DNA of 64,000 nucleotides from Symbiodinium natans (taxonomy: Eukaryota > Sar > Dinophyceae > Suessiales > Symbiodiniaceae). The notes beneath the pieces are model-generated. The model did no database searches, was not told the origin of the DNA, and saw only the letters and a program-made list of their open reading frames with translations. The stretch is taken from positions 1,061,484 to 1,125,483 of the forward strand of contig CAJNDS010002068.1 in assembly GCA_905221605.1 (NCBI GenBank), written 5' to 3'. Positions within the stretch are counted from its first letter, which is position 1. Each line of letters starts with the position of its first letter. A program made the position numbers and the translations under genes. Shown here in pieces: positions 36,601-48,300 of this stretch.

Positions 36601-39600
36601 ACCCTAAACCCTAAACCCTATAGACAGACATTCTCTACATCTTTGCCTGGCAAAGGTTGGTGCACTGGGCGCAGGCTCTGTGCAGGAGGCAGCGCCTGGC
36701 ATTTTCTTTTTGCCGGGGTCGGGGGGTTTAGGGTTTAGGGTTTAGGGTTTAGGGTTTAGGGTTTAGGGTTTAGGGTTTAGGGTTTAGGGTTTCCGAGGTT
36801 TGACGGTTTGAGGGCACTTTTGCTGGTTGAAGATTCGGGGTGGCAGGGCCTGCTCAGGGCTGTAGGGATCTGGGGTTTAGGGTGTAGGGTTTCGGGTTTA
36901 GGGTTTAGGGATTAGGGTTTAGGGTTTAGGGTTTAGGGTTTAGGGATTAGGGATTTGGGGCTTTCTTTGGGGGGTTTTGGGTTTGGGTCTTCGGGAATAG
37001 GGCTTTGGGCCTTTTTCGAGGCATGGGGGGGGGGATTTGTAGGGTTGCTGTAGGGGGGGTGTTGGGACGGGCTAAGGGGTTTTAGGTTTGGGTCTCTCGT
37101 TTGCCTCATTGACTCGGACCTGGACCTAGAGTAGGACATTGGTTCCCTTCTTCATGGTTTTGGTTCCCTCGTAAAAGCCGTTTGAAACACCGACGTATCT
37201 CCTCAATTCTAAGCACTAAGCCCTGAACCCTAAACCCGAAACCCTAAACCTGAACGTGTTTAGGGTACAGGCTTTTGGTGGTGCGACACTTAGGGTCGAA
37301 TAAACTGGCCGACCCAACACTCCCCAGGCTTCGGGGTTTAGGGTGTGGGGATTATCAGGCTTAGGGTTCAGGGTTTAGGGCTAGGGTTTAGGGTTTAGGG
37401 TTTAGGGTTTAGGGTTTAGTGTTTAGGGTTTAAGGTGTAGGGTTTAGGGTTTAGGGTTTGCGGCATAGATGGTTTCGTACTGGCTTTGGGTGGAGACCCC
37501 AGATGCCTCCAAACGGAGTTCGACTCGTTGCCCTTCGGCCCCCACAGGAGATCGCCGACCGCGAGCGGGTCCTCAAAACTCTGAAGCAGAGCCTACGCTT
37601 GGGTTTATGCATCATGTGGTAGGATTTTTAGGGTCATCTGCCAGGATCCCCCCCCCCCCCTTCCTCGATTTAGGGTTTAGGGTTTAGGGTTGGGGTTTAG
37701 GGGGAGGGAGTCGAGTTTTCTTCCTAGTCTTTTCGGGAGCAGTCCAGGTTAGGGTGCAGGGCGCGCAGACCTAGTAACTTCTCAGCCCTAAAGCCTCAAC
37801 CCAAAATCTACGCTAGACCCTCTATCCTTTCTTCTTCTTACGCCACGACTGCTGTCTGGGGGGGCCGCAGTGCATTCCTCCGTGAGTTCACGCCCTTCTT
37901 TTGAAATTTTGTTCATGGGACTCTATCTTGTACCCCTAAGGTTGTACTTTTGGGTTTTGAGACCCGTTTGAAAGATCCTCCAAGGGAATAAAGGACCATG
38001 TTAGGAGTATATTCAGGGAACGTCTTAGGGGCACATCCTTAGGGGTCCGAGTATGACTCCCGTGCTTTTTATAGATCTCCCAATATGCGTGGTGGTTGTG
38101 TAGAAAATAGCCTTAAAGTCGTATGGGCTTGAACCCTTGTCTGATCCTATGTCACCCATAGAACGTTAATCTTCCATACCTGGAGGTTCGTGGGTAGCTA
38201 CAAGTAGGGTTCTAAACCCTGTAGCCCTAAACCCTAAACCACAAACCCCAAACCCTATCACCCTAAACCCCAAACCCTAAACCCGAAACCCTAAACCCTA
38301 TAACCCTATAACCCTATAACCCTATAACCCTATAACCCTATAACCCTATAACCCTATAACCCTATAACCCTATAACCCTATAACCCTATAACCCTATAAC
38401 CCTAAGCCCTAAACCCCAAACCCTAAAACCTTAACCCTAAACCGTAAACCCTAAACCCTAAACCCTAAACCCTAAACCCTAAACCCTAAACCCTAAACCC
38501 TAAACCCTAAACCCTAAACCCTAAACCCTAAACCCTAAACCCTAAACCCTAAACCCTAACCCGGACGCCCTGAACAGCCCAGGAGCTATCAGGTGCAGGT
38601 CGAGGAGGCCAGGAGACTTCTAGGGTTCTGAAGGGAGGGGGGTTTAGGGTTTAGGGTTCAGGGTCTAGGGCTTAGGGTTTAGGGCTAGGAGACTTCGAGG
38701 GTTCTTAAGGGCGGGGGGGGGGGGTCCAGGGGCTTTCTTCAGGGAGGGGGTCTAGGGTTTAGGGTTTAGGGTTTTGGGGTATAGGGAACCTTAGGGATGC
38801 TTAGGGAGCCTTAGGGAGTCGTGGGGGGGTTTTAGGGAATCTTGGGAATGTGACCCCCTTGAACCCCCCGTCCCTTGAGAACCCTATGAGGAGACTAAAG
38901 TTTGGAAGTCTGTTTTTAGGGTTTAGGGCTGTAAAAGGGGTTTAGGGTTTAGGATTTGGGGTTTAGGGTTTGCTGTAGCATCAATTGAACGCCACAAAGT
39001 TGGAACATCCTTATCCCCATACCCAAAAGGGTATATACTAAAGGGAACCCCAGCTCTCGTCCTTAATTAAACCCTGTTCCAACTTTCTGGATAGTGATTA
39101 GTTTAGGGTTTAGGGGCTTGAGCGGCTCGGGCACCCAGGTATGTCACTTTGCGTTCTGATGTTGGTTTGGGGTTCGCGGGTAAAGCCGACACCCTACGGT
39201 TTTCCCCCTCAAAAAAATGCAATCCTAAAACCCTGAACCGTATAAAGCCTAAACCTTAAATCCCCTCCCCCCTCCCCAAACCCTAATAAAAGCCTAAACC
39301 CTAAACCCTAATACCAGTGGTTAGGCATGCCTGTTTCATTCAGCATCCACCATGATCCTGCTGCATTTCGCAGGCCCCAAATTTGCCCAAGCTACAATCC
39401 ACAGCCAGGGTTTAGGGTTTATGTTTAGGGTGTAGGATTTAGGGTTCAGTTAGCTGCGACTCATACCATGGCAGCACCCGAGCTGGCAGCAGCCTGCATC
39501 TTGTGCGGGCAAGTGGCGGACGGGGAGCACTTCGACGCGTGCTTCGAGCGACACTGTCCAGTCTCAAGGCCTGTAACCCAGGGTTTAGGGTTTAGGGTTT

Positions 39601-42362
39601 GGGGTTTAGGGGTTAGGGTTTAGGGTTTAGGGGTTAGGGTTTCCGGGGTTCAAGGACTGCCACGCCGGTCCCGCCTCGTCATCCCGTTCTTTTTTGGCTA
39701 CTTGGCAGTTCAGTGGTACCCTTTGCCTGTGTTTAGGGTTTAGGGTTTAGGGTTTAGGGTTTAGGGTTTAGGGTTTAGGGTTTAGGGTTTAGGGTTTAGG
39801 GTTTAGGGTTTAGGGTTTGTTTGGTTCTTGGGCTCCCTTATAAAGTAGCCAACACCAAAACGGGTTTAGGGTTTAGAGTTTAGGGTTTAGGATTATTATG
39901 AGATGGCTACTGGGTGACCAAGGCTGGGCAAGTGGCCAGCCACGCTGGCAGTGAAGATTCGCCACTAGCAGCTGAATGAGTACTTGTTGGGATGCTATCC
40001 CTAAACCCTACCCCGAAACCCGAAACCCGAAACCCTAAACCCTAAACCCTAAACAAAGCCTAACAGCAACTAAGGTGACTACTTGGCGCTCCCCGAGCGC
40101 CTGACTTTGGCATGCGCATCAAGGCATGCGAACATGCTTTGCGGCGACTGGGTAGCCCAGTGATACCCCCTGTTCCCCTTTCTTGGTTTAGGGTTTAGGG
40201 TTTAGGGTTTAGGGTTTAGGGTTTAGGGAGGGTTTAGGGTTTAGGGTTCAAGGTTCCCTTCTGAAGTAGGCAACCCCAATAAGGGTGCCGTTGCTGAAAT
40301 ATGTTTCTGGGGCTACCAAGGCGATGAGGAGGCGTGGGGCCAGTACGCCACGACCTTGTGGGCTGCCTTGTGGAAGTCGGCGGGCACCCTCCCGGATGGA
40401 AACTGCGGCTGCCGTTGCTTAGCAGATGACTGAGTACACTTTACACTTTTTGGGATACTATAACCTCTACAGAACTAAAAGTGTACACTTTTTTGGGCGC
40501 TTATGAACTCAGCAACTAAGGTTTCAGTTCTCCCCAAGAAGTGCAATCCGTCGACCCCAAGATGAAAGTGCTAGGATTGTGGCACCTTCAGTCTCTCACA
40601 ACACTCGAGATTGACGTGAGGACAACGACTAGAGAGTATCGACGATTGACCGTGGAGCCGCACGCGACCGTTGCCCATGTGAAGAAGTTGCTCGAGCACC
40701 AGACAGGCTTTGCAAAGGATCATTGTGAGCTAATCGTACGTCACACGGGCAAGACGCTTTCCCATCAAGAGGCCCCAGTTGCGGCGTACCTTTGGCTGTC
40801 ATTCTGCAGAAGTTCCTCCGCTTGGCGGAGGCCGCCGATTTTGGAAATGACGATCAAGCTGTTCCCCTGGTGCAGTGAAGCTCGAATGTTAGATGCAAGT
40901 TCGTGAGGATTGGACAAAATCTATGGTTTTGGTCGGCCAACGCATGGTATACTAAAAAGACCCTAAACCCTAAACCCTAAACCCTAAACCCAAAACCCTA
41001 AACGCTAAACCCTAAACCCTTAACCGACCATGTCAAGAAGGTTGTTGCAAGTTGCAACCAGAGATTTTGGGCTCCTCTTGTACAGATCGGACTTGGAGAG
41101 ATGGAGACTCTTTGCACATCTATCTTTGCCACGTGCTCGGTGAGAAGAGCTGCTCGCTGCCGTCAACTTCCCTAAGCCCTTAACCCTGAACCCTGAACCC
41201 TAAACCGTAGACCCTAAACCCTAGACCCCAAACCCTAACAACATCAGCAGCTTTCGAATTCCTTGGAATATTTCATACCTTTTTGGTTTCTTTGGGTTGA
41301 AGAGGAACATATGCGGCCAGTTCTCGAAGGTATTGCCCCTCTTTGGGGTACCCTAAACAAGAGGGGCCGCCTTATAACAAGCACCCCAAAAGGAACCACA
41401 GCCTAGAGAGCTGACCATGTAGGAAAAACTTAGAGGCTTTAAAGGGCCAACCTAGTCATATCAGCTCCAGGAACCTTTGGATTTAGGGTCTAGGGTTTAG
41501 GTTTTTTGGGTTTAGGTTTAGGGTTCTTTGTGTGTCCACGTTCCGCAGTTTGGGGTGTGACTAGGGGTTTAAGGGCATTCGCTTACGTACGGGGAGCTCA
41601 CTCAGTCTTGTTGCTTGCAGCTTCCCATGATGGAACCCAACCCTATAAACCCTAAACCCTAAACCCTAAACCTTCCCCAAAAGAGGGTGCCCTCATTATA
41701 ATATGGCTCCTAGGCTACCAAATAAAACGTCTGGGCCCAAGCCCTGAACCCTAAACCCTAAACCCTAAACCCTAAACCCTATACCCTAAACCCTAAACCC
41801 TAAACCCTAAACCCGCCTTCCTTAGCCACTCCCAAGCCCCAAATTCTAAGGCCTCAAAGCCCTGCACTTAAGCCCTTAATCTCAACCTTCCTTCTAAACA
41901 AGCATCAACAACAGGGTTTAGGTGTAGGGTTTAGGTGTAGGGTTTGGGGTTCAGGGTTTAGGGTTTAGGGTTTTGTGTGTAGGGTTTAGGGTTTAGGGTT
42001 TAGGGTTTAGGGTGTAGGGTTTAGGGTTTAGGGTCTAGGGTTTAGGGTTTAGGGTTTAGGGTTCTGCAGAGCAGGCGCGGCTCTTGGCCACGGCGCGCGC
42101 CGAGGCGCTGAACCAGCAGGGCCTGAGCAGCGAGGCGCCGGGCTTTCGGGTGAAAGGGTTGTAGGGTTTAGGGGTAATTTAGGGTTTAGGGTTTAGGGTT
42201 TAGGGTTTAGGGTTTAGGGTTTAGGTTTACAGGAACCTGAGGACGAGACAAGCGCTACCTTGCTGTAAGGTATATCGGAACTCTTATCAGGTGTGGGTGC
42301 GTAAAGTTGGGGCCCCTTTTCCAAAATATTACATACGGAGCCTTCTCTGTCACTCTCTCTCG

Positions 42363-42394
<32 letters not shown>

Positions 42395-45300
42395 GTCTCT
42401 GTAAAGGAAAATGAGAAAAATGTATACAGAGAGAGAGAGAGAGAGAGATTGAGAGAGAGAGAGAGAGAGAAAGAGAAAGAGAGAGAGCAGGGTACCCCAA
42501 AAGGAATCTCCTGCTGATGTCAGACGAGATGCCACAGCCTCTCCCCACAAGGTTTAGGGCTTTCGGGCTCGCTTGAGATCCTGAAGATGAAGTAATGGTA
42601 TATCCCTGAATTGAGGGTTCTGGGGCTCCCTGCGTAGCTGCCAAGGCTCTGCAATCCAGCGTGTCATGTCATCATCCTCCAGCCAGCCCTCAACCCTAAA
42701 CCCTAAACCCTCTAAACCCTAGGCCGAAACCCCCAGTTAGACCTTGACCACCGAACCCCCCCCCCCCTCTTCTACAAGGGTTTCAAGGTTTTGGGGGCTT
42801 GGTCCAAAACTCTGAAGCTGAACCTAGACGAAGAAGGGTGTAGGGTTTGGGCTTAGTAGCTGAATGACTACATTTTACACTTTTTGGGATACTATATTCC
42901 GCTATAGAACTGAAAGTGTACACTTTTTTGTGGACTTATGAACTCAGCAACTAAGCAGGGCTTGGGGTTTCTCCCCGTCCAGGACGTGGATGAAGTCTTT
43001 GGCCTCGAAAAGAGCCTTGTCTTTGAACTCGGATGATATAAGGGTCGGAACTTTTGCTGATATTGTTCCCTTACGGTCCCTTTATCATTAGAATACTCCC
43101 CAAAACCCTATTCTAGTTTATTAAGGCCCCTATAGTAGTGACGCTGAATGATGCCTTCAGAGGCCAACCTCATGCAAAGCATTTTGGGGTGCGGGAAGTT
43201 GTGAAATGAGGTCTTCACGGATCACAGCTGGGATGGGGGTGAAATGACCGCAGCGTCATTCTGCATGGGTCGGGTTTGTGCTCAGGGTTCTGGAGCCCTG
43301 GTGGTTTCTTAGCTTACTTTTCCCGGGCGTACGGCGGAATTTCTGAGGTTAGGCACCCCAAGTCCGTAAAACCCTAAACCCTAAACCCTAAACCCTAAAC
43401 CCTAAACCCTAAACCCCAAACCCTAAACCCCAAACCCTAAAACCCTAAAACCCTAAACCTTTTGGGTCTGTGGAGGAGCCGATAGTTGGGGTTTTATGGC
43501 TTAGGGTTTCAGGTTAAAGGGATGAAGGGACCTTATCCTGCAAGAGCCCTGAAGCACTAAGCGGTTTGGAGACTAGGGCCGGGGACCGCACCCTCAACAC
43601 AGAAACCTGTTGTTTTTGGGGTTTGAGGGTTTAAGGTTTAGGGTTTAGGGTTTAGGGTTTCGGGTTTAGTGTGTAGGGTTTGTTGGGGTCCGGGGGTTTG
43701 GGGTTATCCTGATTCGTATGACCTCAGCACGGCTGAAGCATTGGGCTCAGTACGATTAGGGTTTGTGAGCTGCTTGGAGGGTCGGGGGGCTTAGTAAGTA
43801 CTTGCTATGCAGATGGCTAAGCAGGATGACCCCCCACTGGGGTCCCTGTCACAATACGGCTTTCCTGACGAGCTCATGGACCGCCTGAAGCCAGTGTGAA
43901 GTCCCAGAGACATCGGCCACATGCTTGGGAACGGAATGAGCCTGAACGTCTTCGAGCGCGTCTTGACACGGGTGCTTTTCGCAGCGGGCCTGGAGAATGA
44001 TCCCCTCCCTTATTCCTGGAAGCCCACGGTGCCTCGTCTTCCGGCTGCGAGAAGGCACTGCACGCCAACATGGCTGTGGGATGACAACGTCATGAGCATG
44101 TTGATCAGTAACTCTACTTTGTAAACCCTAAACCCTGAGCCCTGAAACCAAAACCCTGAGCCTGCACTAAGCCTGCCGATCATCCGCCCTGCCCCCTAAG
44201 CCCTAAACCCTAAACCCTAAACCTTACGCCCTGCGTAGGGTTTAGAGGTGAGGATCCGCGCCCCCGCAACCCCAAACCCTAAATCCTAGAGCCTGCTTTG
44301 GGATTTACGGTTTAGGGTTTAGGTTTTCGGGTTCAGGCTAAATCCCCGAAACCCTTAACCCTGAACCCTTAACTTTTAAACCCTAAACCCTTGAACCCAA
44401 AACCCTACACCGCGTGTTGCCAGGAATACCCCGCATCTGCTGAACATGAGCAGCTTGGTCCTGCAAGAAGGCTCTCAAGGTTTGGGGCGTAGGACTTTGG
44501 GACCTTAAGGCCCTAAACCCTAAACCCTAAACCCTAAACCCTAAACCCTAAACCCTAAACTTTTGCAACCCCGAAGCCCTCAAACCCTAAACGCTTGATC
44601 TTTTTTTCTCCGTCCTGAGGCGACGATCCCGTCCTCTCCGGCTGCTTGGTCTACTTCCTCCCAAAGGCCATTGGTCGTCTTAGGGGTTTAGGGTTTAGGG
44701 CTTGGGGTTTAGGGTTCAGGGTTTAGGGTTTAGGATTTAGGGTTTAGGGTTCAGGGTTTGGGGTTTAGGGTGCAGGGCTTAGGGTTCAGGGTTTAGGGTT
44801 CAGGATTTAGGGTGGCCATTTGTGGGTTCCTGCTGATTATGGTATTTCGGGGTACACAAGGGCACTCGCCTCAGGAATCATGTCTTAATTTCGTTTCTAT
44901 AATTTCATTGGAAATATGTCAATATTGATGCTTTGGGTTTCACAGGGAGTATAGAGCAGCACATATGTCGGGGGGGGGGGGGGGGGGGGGGGGTGTTCTG
45001 AGTATCTAGTAATCTTACTAGTTCGGAGTACGTAGGGATTTCGGGAATGAGCTTCCTTTATCCCAGCGTTCGCTGATTTCCTTCTACGAGCTGCTACAGA
45101 AATCTTGGGGCACTGGGCGTTTCATCAAGAAGGCCTCTTTTGCCTGTTCGTTTAAGATCTTCTTGGAGGCTAGCGGGACTTGGTACGTACGGGTACGCAA
45201 CAAACCCTAAACCCTAAACCCTAAACCCTAAACCCTAAACCCTAAACCCTAAACCCTAAACCCTAAACCCTGGGAGGGCAACACGACAAACCGTCAGTGG

Positions 45301-48300
45301 AACACATGGGCTTTCTCAGGGAGCCCACGGGAGCAAAGCGCTTCCACCTCGGAGGTCCAGGCGAGGGTTTAGGGTTTAGGGTTTGGGGTTTGGGGTTTGG
45401 GGTTTAGGGTTCCGGATTATGACAAGTTTTGTCAGAGGCAATATTCATTCTGCTCCACAGGTCGGATGCCTGGGACAGGCCAGACATCATGGACTGCGTA
45501 GATGGCCGAGCTGATGTCACGGAAGACGTCTGGAATAAGACAACCCCAATAATTCGTCTTCCCATGAGGGTGCTTATCAGTCGACTGTGTTTTTTCAATC
45601 ATGGTTTGATGCTGTATTGCTTTTCTGTTCGGGTGTAGGGTTCAGGGTTCAGGTTTCCGGGTTCAGGGTTTAGGGTGTAGGCTTTAGGGTTCAGGTTTTA
45701 GGGTTTAGGGCTTAGGGTTTTGGGATTCTTCGGTCAAGTTGTGTGGTCACCCACCACCCCAAACCCTAAACCCTAAAACCCTAAAACCCTACCCTTAAAC
45801 CCTAAACCGCCCCACCCCCCCTCCCTCCTCTCTCCCAAGAAGATCCCCGTAACCTAAGGCCACTAAGGGTCCCTAAACCCTAAACCCTAAACCCTAAACC
45901 CTAAACCCTAAACCCTAAACCCCAGTGGTCCATGCATGTCCTTCTGTTAGTCATAGGACCCCTTCTCAACCCCCTTTAAACAAGTGCACGCCTCTCATCC
46001 CTTGGAACCCTTAAAGGTCAGTTAAACCATCAACCCTAAAACCCGAAACCCCGAAACCCGCCTAACCCCTCTACCCCTAAACCCTACACCCCTAAACCGC
46101 AACCCCTTAACCCTCAAGCCTTAAACCCTAGACCCTAAACCCCTAATCCCCTAAACTTCTAAACCTTAAACCCTTATCCCTAAACCCCTAAAACCCTAAA
46201 CCCCTAAAAACCCTAAACCCCTTAACCCTCAACCCCTAAACCCCCACAAGCGGAGATCCTCGCAGGGCCAGATCACGAAGGTCGGCAGCCATCCGGACAA
46301 TCAGATCGCCCCCTTGGCACGCGAAAGGGGGTTTAGGGGGTCTGGGGGCTTCGGGGTTCAGGGGTTGGGGTTTCGGGTTCGGTTTGGGGTTTGGGGGTTT
46401 AGGGGTTTAGGGGTTTAGGGGGTTAAGGGTTTAGGGGTTTAGGGTTTATGTAGGGGTTAAGGGTTTAGGGGACGGAAGGTGCAGAAGGATTCTCCCCCCC
46501 CCAACCTACTTAGCATGCACTGTCACTTTACACTTTTCGGGCTATTGGTTTTGATAGGAGCAGCAGGACGGAAGAGACAGCTGAAAGGTACCCCCAAGAA
46601 GCACCCAAAAGCAGCATACCCTTGACAACAACTTTCCCTGAGCCATAAGAACCACAATCACATCGGACAACATTCCCCGAAACCCCGAAACCTACACCCC
46701 ATACTCCCCCAAAAACCCTACACCCTGAAACCCTGAACCCTAAACCCTAAACCCTAAACCCTAAACCCTAAACCCTAAACCCTAAACCCTAAACCCTAAA
46801 CCCTAAACCCTAAACCCTAAACCCTAAAGCCCTCAAAAAGTTGGAAGCCAAGACTCCCCCAGGTTATCCAGGGCCTCGGGATCTCCAACTTCATCTGCCA
46901 GTTTGAGAACAACAACCAGCGGCAGGCTCCGGGGGTTTAGGGGATTAGGGGTTTAGTGGTTTAGGGTATAGGGGTTCAGGTAGGTACTCGTAAATAACAA
47001 GTTTCGGTGTTTTCGTGGTGGTGTGGGGGTCTTTGTGTTTTCATACCCTAAACTGTGCACCCTGAAGCACAGATCCTAAACAGGGAGCATGTGTAAGTCT
47101 CGAGTTTTCTAGCCCCATCATTTAGGCGGCGCTACGTCAGATGTTCAAGGGGTCGAATAGCTCAGAGAACTGCATATCTAGCTCAAGGCACACACACACA
47201 CACCCTCAGCGCTAAACTTCCCGAAGATGCTTGGCATGAGTCAGTTCATATTATTCCGCAGTTAGGCCTCTTCATGATCTACAATATATTGGTTTAAGAA
47301 CCCCCCCCCTCCCCCCGAAAAAAAGACGATTACCTTATAAGGGTAATCGAGGGATTGCTGTCTTGTTTTGGGGTGTTCTTAAAGCAAGTATCGTAGCAAC
47401 TCCTCCCACGACGCCAGCATCCCCAGATCCTGGATCCGAAGCCCTAAACCCTAAACCCTAAACCCTAAACCCTAAACCCTAAACCCTAAACCCTAAACCC
47501 CAAACAAGGATCCTCAACCGTGCATCAGGTGATCATTTCCCTTCCGTCGGAGCAGGTTTCCAGCCGGGCGAGGGCAACCGGTCTGCAGATACAGGGTTTA
47601 GGGTTTAGAGTTTAGGGTTTAGTGTTTAGGGTTTAGGGTTTAGGGACTAGGGTTTGGGGACTAGGGTTTACGATATGAGGGGTACTTTTTGGGGTCTTTT
47701 AGTGTAAGGGGATCCTACTATTTGTCGGTCTATGATAGGGGTCCCTTATTATGGTAAACCCCCACATGGGATGCCCCCCCTTGAGGGGGGGTTTAGGGCA
47801 TAGAGGGCCTTATATAGCCTTAACACCAAAACCTTCAAACTCACCCGCCAAACCCTATAAGCATTAGGATTTGCAAGGTCCCGGCCCCCCCCCCCCCCCC
47901 CCCCCCAGTGCTACTAGCACCCGGGGCTTGCGACGTTGGCATGTAGTGATCCAAGGGTGGTTCTATGGTCCCATTTAGGCGCTCCATACTACTTGAAGGT
48001 TCATGGTACTTACTACCCAATTACAACTGTACTTACAACCCTACTTATAATTGGGGATAACCCCTAGAAGGCCCTTTAGGGGTATTATAAGTAGGGTTAT
48101 AAGTACAGTTATAAGTGGTTAGTAAGTACCATGAACCTTCAAGTAAGGGACCGTGTAACTACCCCAAGATGTGAAGGTCTTTTGGAGAATCGACCTACTC
48201 GTGGGTTTAGGGGTTTAGGGGTTTAGGGTTTTAGGGGTTTAGGGGTTTGGGGGTTTAGGGGTTTAGGGGTTTAGGGGTTTAGGGGTTTAGGGGTTTAGGG

